Below the pieces are notes generated by a model that ran no database searches, had not been told where the DNA came from, and was given only the letters and a program-made list of their open reading frames with translations. A stretch of 64,000 nt of DNA from Callipepla californica brunnescens (taxonomy: Eukaryota > Chordata > Aves > Galliformes > Odontophoridae), in the NCBI GenBank assembly GCA_023055505.1, contig JALIRH010000108.1:930001-994000 (forward strand), read 5' to 3'. Each line of letters begins with the position of its first letter. Within the stretch, counting starts at the first letter, position 1. Shown here in pieces: positions 36,404-47,700 of the stretch. A program made the position numbers and the translations under genes.

Positions 36404-39400
36404 CTGAAACAAAGAGGCTATGTGAAATACTGTGGCTTGAGCAGTGCATTTGCCAGAAGGGCACCAAATGGAATAAAAACCCGTGTCCCTCCATCTGCCA
36501 AGGCTTCCCAAAGGTCTCTCTGGACCAGACCACAGCAAAGAAAGAGCTGGCATCTTGCTTGACACCAGAGTACATAAGGACAACTTATAAAGGGCCCTGG
36601 GAAAAGTCTTGTGCATATAAAAGTTTTGACTTTGTGAAAGCAAAGGTTGCCCTGGCTGCCAGAGCCAGCCTGGCAAGGCGAGGCAGCTCTCCTGGCTCCA
36701 CAGCAACCCCCAAATGTTTCTTGTTTTCCTCTTTTCATTAAAGCTCCAGCTCCCAAGGTCACACAGTTAAATGAGAACCTCAGCCTTCACTTTTACAATG
36801 AACAAGTTTCTCACTTTGGTAACTCAACAGAAACAGCTCAGGAGAGAGAAGGCTGCAAAGAGAAAACAGGAGGCTCTTGTAACATCACCACCTGTGCCCA
36901 GGCACAGGCTGCCTGCACCACACATGCATTCTCCTTAATTAGGGCCCTACAGAAAAGTCTCTTGCAAGGAGCAGCCCACAGACCAGAATGTTGCACAGCT
37001 CTTGGTGCCCTAAATCCTCCTTAAACGATTGCACTGCACCTGTATGATCCTTTTGCCTGGGGAGAAAAAAGAAAACAAAGCACGTGCCAGATATTTGTCT
37101 TGTTTTAACTCATACCTGGAGGGCCCCTGGATACAGCTGCGATAAGAAATTGCTTTCAAGCTTAATGAAAAACACACCCAGAAAAAAAAGTAGAAAAGGT
37201 AAGCAGAGCATTAACCATCCCCTCACTCCCTTCATTTTCCTGCAATGCACACACTCCTTTGTCACCTGAAAATCAAGCGTGGGCTGCAGCACTTGAAATG
37301 TAGCTCCCAGACCCTGGCAATGTTCTGCAACACCATGAGAGCAGATTAGGTCCATCACAGGGCTGGGCCAGGCCCACCCGGACCCACACAGGCTCCCAAT
37401 CCCCAATATCAGCTCAGATCAGGCCAACAGCATCCTAATCAGATGCTGTATGAAACAGAAACACCCTGCACAGCACGCTACAGGAGCTGCTGCACTGTTA
37501 GGAGGAATAAAAGAGCTCAGCTGTGCTCCATGCTCAGAGCTCCAGGTGAGCTGTGCCACCTTCAGAAGGCAGCAGGGGCACCACCAGGATCCTGCTAACC
37601 TGGGGATGCTCCATTCTGGCCCCACGGACACAACACCGCTGTGGGAGCAGCACACACCCTCCAGAACTGGGTTGTGTCACCCGATCAGCACGCAGCCAGC
37701 AGCCCGGCCGTGTTGTGACATTCACAGTGATTAGCACAGGGCACAGAGGCTGTGCTCGGACACTGCCACCTGCTCGGCTCGAGTTCCCCAAGTAAACAAG
37801 TGTCTGAGTTCAGCACTCACGTGCCCAGCTAACGAGCACACTCAAACCCCAAAGCAACCCCAGCACAACAGGAAAACAGATATGAAATCCTAAAATTAAA
37901 ATATCAAGAGGTTAAACGGAGGCGTTCCCAGCGTCCTTGCCTGTAGGAGACTCTTAGTGAGAGGTCACCACGCCTTGCTGGCAGCTGGGCCATGCGTGAC
38001 CTCCCAGCGGGAGCCACCTGCGCTTCATCCCTCCAGGCTTTGCAGCTATGCCTGCCTCATCTCACTGTAAAAATAAAAGTGATTTGTCCTGATAGAGCTG
38101 TAACGAGGGATTTGGATAGCACAGGAGGCTTACACACAGCAGTACGTCTGCTGCTGGACAAGAACATGCACCAAACTGATAGGGAAGCAGCTTGTTGGGC
38201 CGAGGAACAAAGCCTCAGCAACAGGCACTGATTCTCTCCCCAGAATTCCTCCACTCTGAGTGACCTTAGAGACAGCTGAGTGAGGTATCTAACGAACACC
38301 CAGAAGAAGCAGCGAGGATGCAAGCACCCCCAGGTGCCAGGCAGTGGGCACCACAGGGCAGCAGCTGTGGGCAGCCACATCATCACTGGGCACCATTCAG
38401 TGAGGTTTCCCCTTTCTGCTTCACTCACCTGTGCCTCTGGCAGGGGTCTGGCCAGCAAGACCTCAGCTCAGTGCAGCCACAGGCTCTGCCAGCCCAGCCC
38501 TATGGCAAAGGGCAGCAACCCCTGCTGGTACTCACAACAGCAGTGCAGCAACGTTTGGAAACTTTATTGTGGAAATACGAGCTGGGAAAAACCCCGCTCT
38601 GCTCCCAGGGTGAACTGACAGGGCTGGAAGTCCAACCCAAACATCATTACTGGTAATTAATGGATTCTGGCTTGGACTTACTGACACACAATAAATATAG
38701 AGGCCAAGGCTGTCACCATTATGGTGACTGTAGAGCTGCACCTGCTCACAGTTATTCAGCTAGCACCTTTTATTACTGCACAGCCTGCTCAGGACATCAG
38801 CTGGAGTATGGCCACAGCCCTGACAACTCACACACCACAGGAACCACCACGTGCCCCAGCCCCATCTGCCCCATTAAGAGGCAGCAGTGAAGCAGAGCCC
38901 TTCTTGGGCTTCTAGCAGAGCTACTTCTAGAGAAAGGATGAGCCCCAAAGGGCCCAGGAGCAAAGCAAGCCTCCGACACGTGAGTTTAAGCAGAAAGGTT
39001 ATTTTAAACTCAGCTGCGGTGACACACTTAAAATAACAAGAGCTTGCAAATGCATGGGCTGCGAGCTGACCTGATAACATGCTGTCAGCCTCACACATCC
39101 AAAAGTCACAGAAGTGGAAAGGAAACAAAGTCAGATGTGTGAGGATCTGCTGTTATTTTCTGTGCCATCACAGGGCACACTTTCAGCTGGCTCTTTACAA
39201 TCAGAAAGGATAAAATCTTTTTCTAAGGAGATCTGAGGTCACACCACATCCCTCACTTGAATCTCTACAGCATTCCATTGATGCCTGAACAAGAAAGTTA
39301 ACAACAATGCAACACAAACAGGATTTACAGTCAATACCCATTTCATAAGAACCTATTCAGCATAAAAAAAAAAAAAAAAAAAAATTAAAGCTTTCTACCA

Positions 39401-41411
39401 ACACAGTGATTTAGTGTGCGTGCCTGAGCTGCTGGTATGCCCAGTAACAAGATGCAAACTCATGTTCCAGCAGCACGGAAACCACCCTCATTTAGGTGAG
39501 CTCCAGGAAACAAGCAGCCCCAAACTCAGCATGGGGTCACACACAACACCACACACAAACACATAAGGCCACCTGTGAGCTCCAGAGCAATGAGACAGCT
39601 CAGCAGCCCCAGGGATGCCCAAAAGCACAGCTGTCCTCTTCTGGGTGCAAAACCAAAGACAGGAACAACAAGCAATTCCTCCCCTACTCACTGCAGATGG
39701 CAGGATACCAAGTTTGAATTTGGCCACTCAGGACAAGGAGAGGCACTGGGGAGAAACCAGATTTGGTCTGGATGTGTCAGCAAACTCCACCTGCACCCAG
39801 GGACTGCTCAGATGCTGGGGCTGCTCACTTCCATTGGACAGCCATGGCTTTCAATTCCACACCTAATAGAGAAACCATGAAAAGCAAACCGCTCCCACAA
39901 AGCGATCCTTTCGCCACACACACCCCGCAAGGCAGGGGGCTCACAAGCTCTGCAACAGCAAGGCAGGCAGCCCACAGAGGCAGCAGGCACCAGACCAAGA
40001 GCTGCAACCCAGCCAGGGCCTCACCCCAGGACACAAGCAGGAGCTGCTTCCTTCGCAGGTTGTGCCTCCATGCTGTGCTGGGTGACGAGGGCTCAGCTGC
40101 CTGAGTCACAGGGAACTTTGCACATTTCTCACTGCTTTCAGGACATCAGCACCTGGTGCTAGATGAGGTGAGGGACTCCAGCATGATTAAGCAGAAAAGC
40201 TGTGGCTTCGTCACAGAGGGAAAGCTGAAATAAAAGAAGGCTGACTCTGTGCTTTTTTGGATGCTGCTGAAAGGTGGGCTGACTGTTCCGTGAGCACAGA
40301 GAGCAGCAGCAATGACAGAGGACAAAAGGTCCTGAACATTAAGGAAAACTGGTGGCAAACAGCAAGGCTGCCCCTCTGCCCCACCAGCAATAAAGGCTGG
40401 GCAAGGCATTTCCCCGAGCCTTCCTAGCAGTCTCCACTGGTATCCATAGGATAGAGATTCCCTGCCCAAAGTCCCCAGGCCACCAATGGGGGTCGGTAAC
40501 TGCAAAGCAGAGAGCTCTGTATTTTCTCACCAGTGAAGCTGGGAAATCCCTGCCCTGAATCATACCCCCTCATCCTCTAGCTGATGGTGTGACGGAGCTG
40601 AGAGAAGACACGAGTCTGGCTTAAAAATAATAAGTTTAAACTTGCCACATTACAGTCTCTACAGTTTCAATGGAGAGGTCTCAAAGCACCCTCCTGCAGA
40701 CCCTGGCAGAGTACACCGAAGGGACAGCACTGTCCATCCAGCTTCACAGTGGAAGGAACAGCAGGAGAGAGCTCAGCCAGCAGCACGGGTCGCTCTGCTT
40801 CCAGACTGCCCGGCCACACTCGATCTTTGGGCAGAGAAACAACATAAGCACGGTGAGTGGTACAAGCATAAAGTAACAGCGAGCAAGGAAACAAGAAGTG
40901 CCAATTAGTTCAAAGCACACCAATTCTCTGTCCAGCCTCTTGGTATATTTCGGAAAAAAGAATACACCTGGAAAAAAACATAGGGAAAAAAAAAAAAACA
41001 AAACCTTCCCAGTTGAAACCGGAGCTCCAGCACTGCTGGAAGAAACACACCCCGCAACCAGCTCACCCCGCACCTCGGGGCAGAGCCGCCTGCCTCGAAA
41101 GCACGGGGAGAGGCAGAGGTTGAGGCCGGGAAGCAGCCCCCAAACAAGCCCAGAGGGGCGGGGGTGCGGGGCACACCGCGTGCCAGGCCGCGGCACGCCG
41201 CAGCGCAGCCCGCAGGTGCACCACGTGCCGAGCAGGCCGCGCCCCAGGGCCCCGAGCAGCAGGGCGCGGCCCCGGCGGAGGCCGGGACGCCTTAAAGCGG
41301 CAGCCCCGCTGCTTCAGGGGGTCGGGGAGGATCCCGCAGGGGCCCGCTCCTCGCCGGGAAACTGGGCGCGGCCCTCAAGGTGGGTGGGGGGGGGGTTCCG
41401 CCCGTACTCAC
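36404..41411 (-). other. TTLL4: TTLL4 intron 1
   Basis: A 5-kb intron separates the leader exon (donor GTGAGTAC at 41411-41404) from the coding exon acceptor at 36403. I saw no coding exon, RNA gene or recognisable transposon in it, only simple sequence such as the A22 tract at 39364-39385. Unannotated alternative leader exons could exist. Confidence 0.5.
39364..39385 (+). repeat. Poly(A) tract (A22) in TTLL4 intron 1
   Basis: An uninterrupted run of about 22 A. No adjacent LINE or pseudogene body could be recognised upstream, so its origin is unknown. Confidence 0.85.
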
Positions 41412-41630
41412 CGCCCGCCGCGCCCCGTCCCGCACCGCCCGCGGACGGCCCGCCGTTACCATGGGGATCCGGGCCGGCGCCGCGCCGTCACGTGACCGCG
41501 CCTCCCAGCAGCCCCGCGGGCGGGGGGCAGGACTACAGTTCCCGGCGCGCACCGCGCACGCAGCGCCCCCTGGCGGCCGGGTCGGAGGACGGCGGCAGAG
41601 CGCAGGCGCGGCGCTGCGGCTGGTAAGGTC
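41380..41630 (-). promoter_or_regulatory. TTLL4: TTLL4 CpG-island promoter with leader exon and CLEAR/USF, ZNF143-like and CTCF-like motifs
   Basis: A GC-rich island carries the TTLL4 leader exon, which ends at 41412 before a GTGAGT donor. Visible motifs are GTCACGTGAC (41487-41496, a perfect palindrome, USF/TFEB CLEAR type), ACTACAGTTCCC (41532-41543, similar to the ZNF143/THAP11 element) and GCGCCCCCTGGCGG (41563-41576, CTCF-like core). It lies only 130-350 bp downstream of the STK36 stop codon. The start site is not determined, and motif function is inferred. Confidence 0.55.
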
Positions 41631-41759
41631 CTGACAAAGGGCACAGTTCCTCTAGATCGCAGGCACACGCTCCAAACAAGGCTCCACGTGGGAAGATGCA
41701 AGACTGCCGGCTTCAGCCCTCCTCACCAGCGCGAGGCACACGGGACCCGCTGGTCTCCC

Positions 41760-44700
41760 TCAGGTGCTCTGCAGGCTTGTGAGGAGCTGGATGAGCTTCT
41801 GACAGTGGCGTGCCGCTGAAGGCCGAGGGCTGCCCCTGCTCGTGAGCCAGGTGTCACTGCTGGCCAGCGCAGCCAGCTGGTCACCGGCCCTGAGGGACAG
41901 CAGCACCTGCAGACAGAAGCACAGCCATCAGCAGTCAGCCCTGCGCTGTCCCCACACCAGCAGCTGTCCCACAAGAGGAGTGAGGGCTGATACCTGCTGT
42001 ATCCCAGGGTGCTGGCTGACAGCACACAGAGCCACGAGTGCTCCCTCCCGCACACTGGCCTGGGGGTCCCGGCAGGCCAACTCCAGGAGGATGCGGGGCA
42101 CCCCGCTCTCAATCAGCAACTCCCCAAGCTCCGCTGAGCATCGGCCCAAGTTGCCCAGGGCTGAGGCTGCATTGCAGCGTGTCTTGGCCTGTCGGTCACT
42201 CAGCAGCTGTGTCAGCCTGGGCACAGCCCTGCCCAGAGTACCGGCTGGAGAGGACACGTGATAAGCAGCATTACCCACTGCAAAGCTGGCCGCCTTGCGC
42301 ACGGTCTCATCCTCATCAGCCAGGCACACCAGCAGGCTCTCCAGTAAGCCAGGCTGGCTCTGCAGCATGTGGGGAAAGCCACTGTTGTGTCGGAGCAGGT
42401 TGCCCAGCAGATGGCAGGTTTTGGCCCGTATGGAGTGCTCCTGGTGGCTGAGAAGGTGGGTCAGTGTCTGGTAGGACATATCTGAACCCCCTAAAATCCT
42501 CTGGAGAAAGGGCAGGTGCTCTGGACAGGTCCGAGCCACATGGGTCAGGAGAGACAGGAGGTCAGCTGTGAGCGTGAGGCTGCCAGAAAACAAGACAGCA
42601 CTCAAGTAGGCAATGATGTGCTCTGAGGCGGCAGCCTCCCTTGCTATTTGGTCTGTGACCTGCACGTCGGACACAACGAGCCGGCATAAGAGGCTCATGG
42701 GGAGCTCGGTGTCTGAGAAAGGCAAATGGTGACAGCAGACCTAAGGAGAAAGGAGAGACAGTGGTGCTGAGTGCACTGACCTTGCCCTGAGGGCTGCATG
42801 GCACTCAAGTGTTGTCCCAGTGTGGGCACAAACAGCAGTGCCAGCAGGGTATGAGATGGTGCCACGCAGCAGGGGCTGCAGTGTGGGGAGTTGTCTCCAG
42901 AATATGTAGGGGAAACATGGGGGTAGAAGGGTACCTGCAGTAGCTGGGGAGGGATCCGGGAGTCTCTCACTGCCTCGATGACCAATGCTATGGTGTCTTC
43001 ATCCACATCCAGGGCAAAAGGAAAACAGAGGAGCTGGCAGGCCTGGATCACTACAGCTGGGACAAGCTCAGCCTCCCCATCCTCTCCTGCTTGCCTGAAT
43101 TTATTAGACAAACTGAGCTTAATACAGAGATGATGAAAGGAGGAAAACAAAAAAAAAAAAAAAAAACCATCAGCTGTTGAACACTGCCCACTTCAGCCTT
43201 CCCAACTCACGTCTGTGCCAGGCATGCCAAGAAGTGAGGGGACAGCAGTGTCTTCAGCATCACCATGAGGGCACCATGGGACTGGGTGAGCTGAAGAAGG
43301 CACCAGTAGGACTCACGAGTGCAGACAAAGAGGGCCAGGCTTAGGAAGAGTAGTGTGCCTGCAGGAGGAACAGCATGGCAGAGAGGCAAAGTTAGGGAAG
43401 ACTGAAAAATCTCCTCTCTTCTGTCTGCCTGTGCTGCATAGAGCCCTCACATTCTGAAGAAAATCAACAGTTCTCAAGAACTGAACCCTCTGGCCCTAGA
43501 AATCAGATGCTGATAGGGACAGAGATGTGAGCAAGACTGAGGGCAGGATGTGGAGTAGTGTCCAGGGCAGATGCCCTGTTCACCCACAGCTCCTACCTTG
43601 AGGGGAGAGAAGACTCCAATCTGGCTCTTCCATAGGGGACCCTGCCCCTGGGCTGTCTCCCTCCAGTGCTGCCCCACTGCTGCCCACACAAAGCACCGCA
43701 GGAACACAATGCCACATCGCGATCCACAGCTCTGAGGCAGCAAAGCTCTGCTCCACAGCCACATCCTCCTACATACAGAGACAAGAGCATTAAGAAGCTC
43801 CCAGGCTGTTCTTCACACTTCTAGTTCACGACCCTACCAGCCCCATGGTCCCAGGAAGGCCAGGCCTGGATGGCCTACAGAACGAAGAGGGAACCAAGCA
43901 GCCATGCAGCCCTCCTGCCCCAGCTGATGGTGTCAGTCTCAGGGAGTTTCTGATCTCTCCCACTCCGATACATTCATGAATCACTTCTCTCTATCCACTA
44001 ACCTTCCACCACCCCTCCTGAGCTCCACAAGCAACCCTAGGTGACTTTCATGGGGTTGCACAGCTCAGCCAAAGTTCTGCAGTTTCCTGTTTTTTCCCAT
44101 CCTTCATCACTAAACCACACTCTGGCTTCTGCATCACCACACCCAGTCCAGGTAAAAGGCAAAGGGCAGGCTGGTACCTGTGCAAGCAGCTTCAACAGGA
44201 GGAAAATTAGCCCATCATAGAGACCAGCACCCATAGGCAGGGAGAAATGTAGCTGTAAGAGAATGAAGGACAGGCTGGATCTGGGTGCTGCTTCGAGGGC
44301 AGACCCCATCTTCACCTGCAAACCTCTGTACTGGGGTGACAGCAAGGCCCCCCTGCTCCTCTGGCCCTATTCCATACCTCAGCAAGCTCCATCAGTGAAC
44401 TTAACACTGCTGGTAAGATTTCTTTTCCCTCAAGTGCCACAGGCACCCCTTGCTGATCAAGCTGTGTCAGGAGGAACGCTGCAGCACCCTGTGGAAGCAG
44501 ATAGAACTCTGCACTTTTGGGACTTGCCTGTCCACTCTGAATCCATTAGACTAGGCCAAGAACAGATCAGCTGTACCCACCCCATCCCAACCCAAGTAAG
44601 CAACAGTAAGACCCAAATGGGATGTGGGATTCTGCAGGATATCTCATAGTATCTCTGGCAGGATGGACAGACTTACCACAATGGTGGTGACACGGGACTG

Positions 44701-47700
44701 AGTGAGGAGATCCAGGGCTAGGGTAACTACCTCCTCAAGCCTGAAACAAAGGAACCAGAGGAGAGATACTGGCAACTAAGCCCTCCTCACTGTACTGTGT
44801 TCCCAGGCCTTTACATCCAACTGAGTGGCAGCATTCAAATAGTCCCAGGGATAGGAAGAAGCCACTCTGCAGTAGGACAAGTGAAAAGCTGGTGCTTACC
44901 TGGAAGGAGAGGCCTGGGACTGCAGGGTAAGCAGGGCCAGCAGGTATAGAGAGGCCTCACAGGCCATCCTCTGAGCCACCTCCTCCATGGGGACCTGCCA
45001 AAGGAGCAGGAGTCACAAGAGAACAGCAAGACTAGGAGGGGAGGAGGGAATGTTTTTGAGACCTGGAAGGAAGATGACAACTGCACTCTACAGACTGAGC
45101 TCCATCACACTCTTCCCACATCCCCCCAGACTGATCTAGACAGCACCCAAAGAAATGGGTCACATTTGCCCACTCTCCTAACCAACCACAAGGGCCACAG
45201 TAAAGTCCTACCTTGCCCTTTGAGAGCTGCATGAGCAAATCCCATACTTGCTGGATCCTCCCCAGGTGCTGGCACAGACTTGGGCTGGCACAGCAGCCAG
45301 CATAGAGGATCTGAAAGACAGAGTGGAAAGCTGTACAGATGCCCAGGTGACAGGGACACAATGGTCCAAATACTGTGGGCTCAGTTACTTCAGGAGACCA
45401 GAGTTATTAAGGGCTGAACCTACAGCTCCCACTTCCCTGGGCTCCTAATCCCAGGCCAGGGGACCAGACTCCTCTGGGAACAGACAGATAAATTGATGAG
45501 ATCATTACCTTGAGAACATTCAAGGAGCAATTTCGGTCCTCTATCCTCCTCAGCATCTTACCAAGCTGCTGGCTCCCTCCATTCGTAAGCTTTCCAGCTA
45601 CCTCCTGAGCAACCTGTAGAAATCAGCACTTTACACACCTGAAGCATTGCACAGATTAAGAAGTTCCATACTAGCAACAGAAGAAGGCATTGTTTCCTAA
45701 CACAGCAGTGCCTGCTTTCACACAGGCATGCTCATCTGCCATGACCCAGCGCTGCTTTGATGTCCGTGAGTTGACATGAACAAGGTAAGATTCCTGCTCT
45801 GCTTCTTGCCATGTTGAGTTTAAGAGTTGAATGTGATTATCAAACAAATCCGTATTCTTGTTTTCCCTCTTATTTGGTTTCATTTAATTTCAGATTTTCT
45901 ACAGTTCACATCACAATCTTACAATAATCCTTCATGTTTTTCTTTGTTGCCTGCTCTTTTATTTAGCCCTTCCCTATGTCAGGCCCTAAGTGTGAGTCTT
46001 TTCACTAACTCAGGAGTCCTTAGATTCAGTTACTTAGCAGCTAATGCAAGGCAGATGGGAACCATTAAGAGCTGAACCCGCAGTTGCCCCTCCCCCGTGT
46101 TTCTAACCCCAGTCCTTAGTCTCCTGAAGCTTAGGTCTTAGATCAGGAGGAGTAGCCTGCAAATTTCAGCCCTCAGCCAAGCAAACTCGGAGGACCTCAG
46201 TGCTATGCTCTACTGATAAAAAAGAGATTTTCCTGCAAAGGGCTGCTGCTCCCATGGAGATCATGCATCTTTGCCCTGCAAAGAGAAGTGGCCTGACCTT
46301 CTGCTTGGCTTTCCGACAGCTGTTCCATGCCAGGGGGATGCTGCAGGCCGCCACCAGTGCAGCCATAAAAAGGTCTGCCACACAGCTGTGGTCATGAGCT
46401 GACTTGGCCTCCATTGCTGCACCTGCAAAGGACAGAGCTCAGGAGACACACCCTAAGAGTGAGGGGTACTTAGGGACAGCAGGATGGAACTGGAGGCCAA
46501 AAGATGTCTGGGTGTTGAAAAGAGTGAGATCTGAGATTGAGGGAGAGAGCAGGAGAGCACCAGGTGGCAGGTGTTTGAGGAATTTGGGCAGATAACCTCT
46601 GCCACCTTCTTCTGGCAACAGCAGTCAGTGCTCTGCGGGAGCTCAAGAGCTTGAAGGAGAAGGAAAACCTGCTGGGAAGCCCTTTGACGTAGTGGTAAGC
46701 TGCAATCAGTGCTACCTTGCAGAGCAGGCTGCTCAGTGATTGATCCCTGAAGGAGTTTGTCCAGCAGGGGCTGATGGTCCTCTAGTAGGCTGGTATAGAT
46801 CAGGGAAGAGACAGAGGGACATATTGTATCCAGGTTCTCACAGAGCACGGTAAAGCACTGGGGGAATACAGAGGCTGCCATTACTGCAGATGGAAAATAG
46901 GAGAGAAGAGACAAGCAATCATGGAGAAAACTAGGAGGGGACAGCAGAGATGGGAGAAGAACGTATGTGCTAGAGCTCCAGGGGACCAGTGTCCCTCCTC
47001 CAACCATATGAGTCCCACTGTTACTGCATAGCAGTCACGTGCTGGCTGAGAGAGGGGGACACGTGGAGGCATAGCCAAGGAAAGTATCTCTCAGAGAGGT
47101 CCTTTCTGCATGTGATCCCCCCACACCCCCCAAACAAACAAACAAACAGTAGCCCTGACAAGAATGCATCAGACCACATAGCTTAGAGCAGGCTGCTCTC
47201 CCCACTAACGCATGCACCCAAGCCCACAGCTTCTATGAGGGGAGAACACAGTGTGAGAACAGGGAGATAGGGACATCCTTACCAGGAGGCTTTGCTGGCA
47301 CAATCTCATCTCACTATCAGCTGGCTCTGCCAGCAGATCCAGCAGCAGGTCTAGGAAGTGGCTGGCACTCTCCTGGAGGGTCTGTAGGCTTGGGAAGGCA
47401 GCAAGTGCAAAAAGAACAGATAAACCTGGTCATTGGCTATGCAGACTGGATCTGGTCAAGTCCTTACAGCCCTGGCTGCACGACATTAGCCCACGATGCT
47501 TCCCCACATGACAGTTTCTCCTTGCTGCTTACTTCTTTACTGTCCCTACTGTGGCCACAAGAGACCTCAGAGTGCACTACGTTTCCCCTACCTGTCCTGC
47601 CTACTCTCCTCCAGGCTGCATTCACTGCTGAAATAAGCTGTGGTCACCATGATGAGGTCTGTCAGCACTGTGATACACCAGGGCTGCTGCAGGAAGCAGA

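Noticed and set aside
40898..41626. 242-codon plus-strand open frame across the TTLL4 promoter
   Set aside because: An Arg/Pro/Gly-rich product of the CpG island, overlapping the TTLL4 leader on the opposite strand; no conserved features.
47592..47610. Alternative STK36 exon 12 donor at GAGA|GTAGGC
   Set aside because: It leaves phase 1 and breaks the frame into exon 13. The donor 13 nt further downstream gives the SRQDSLQT junction, matching the family.
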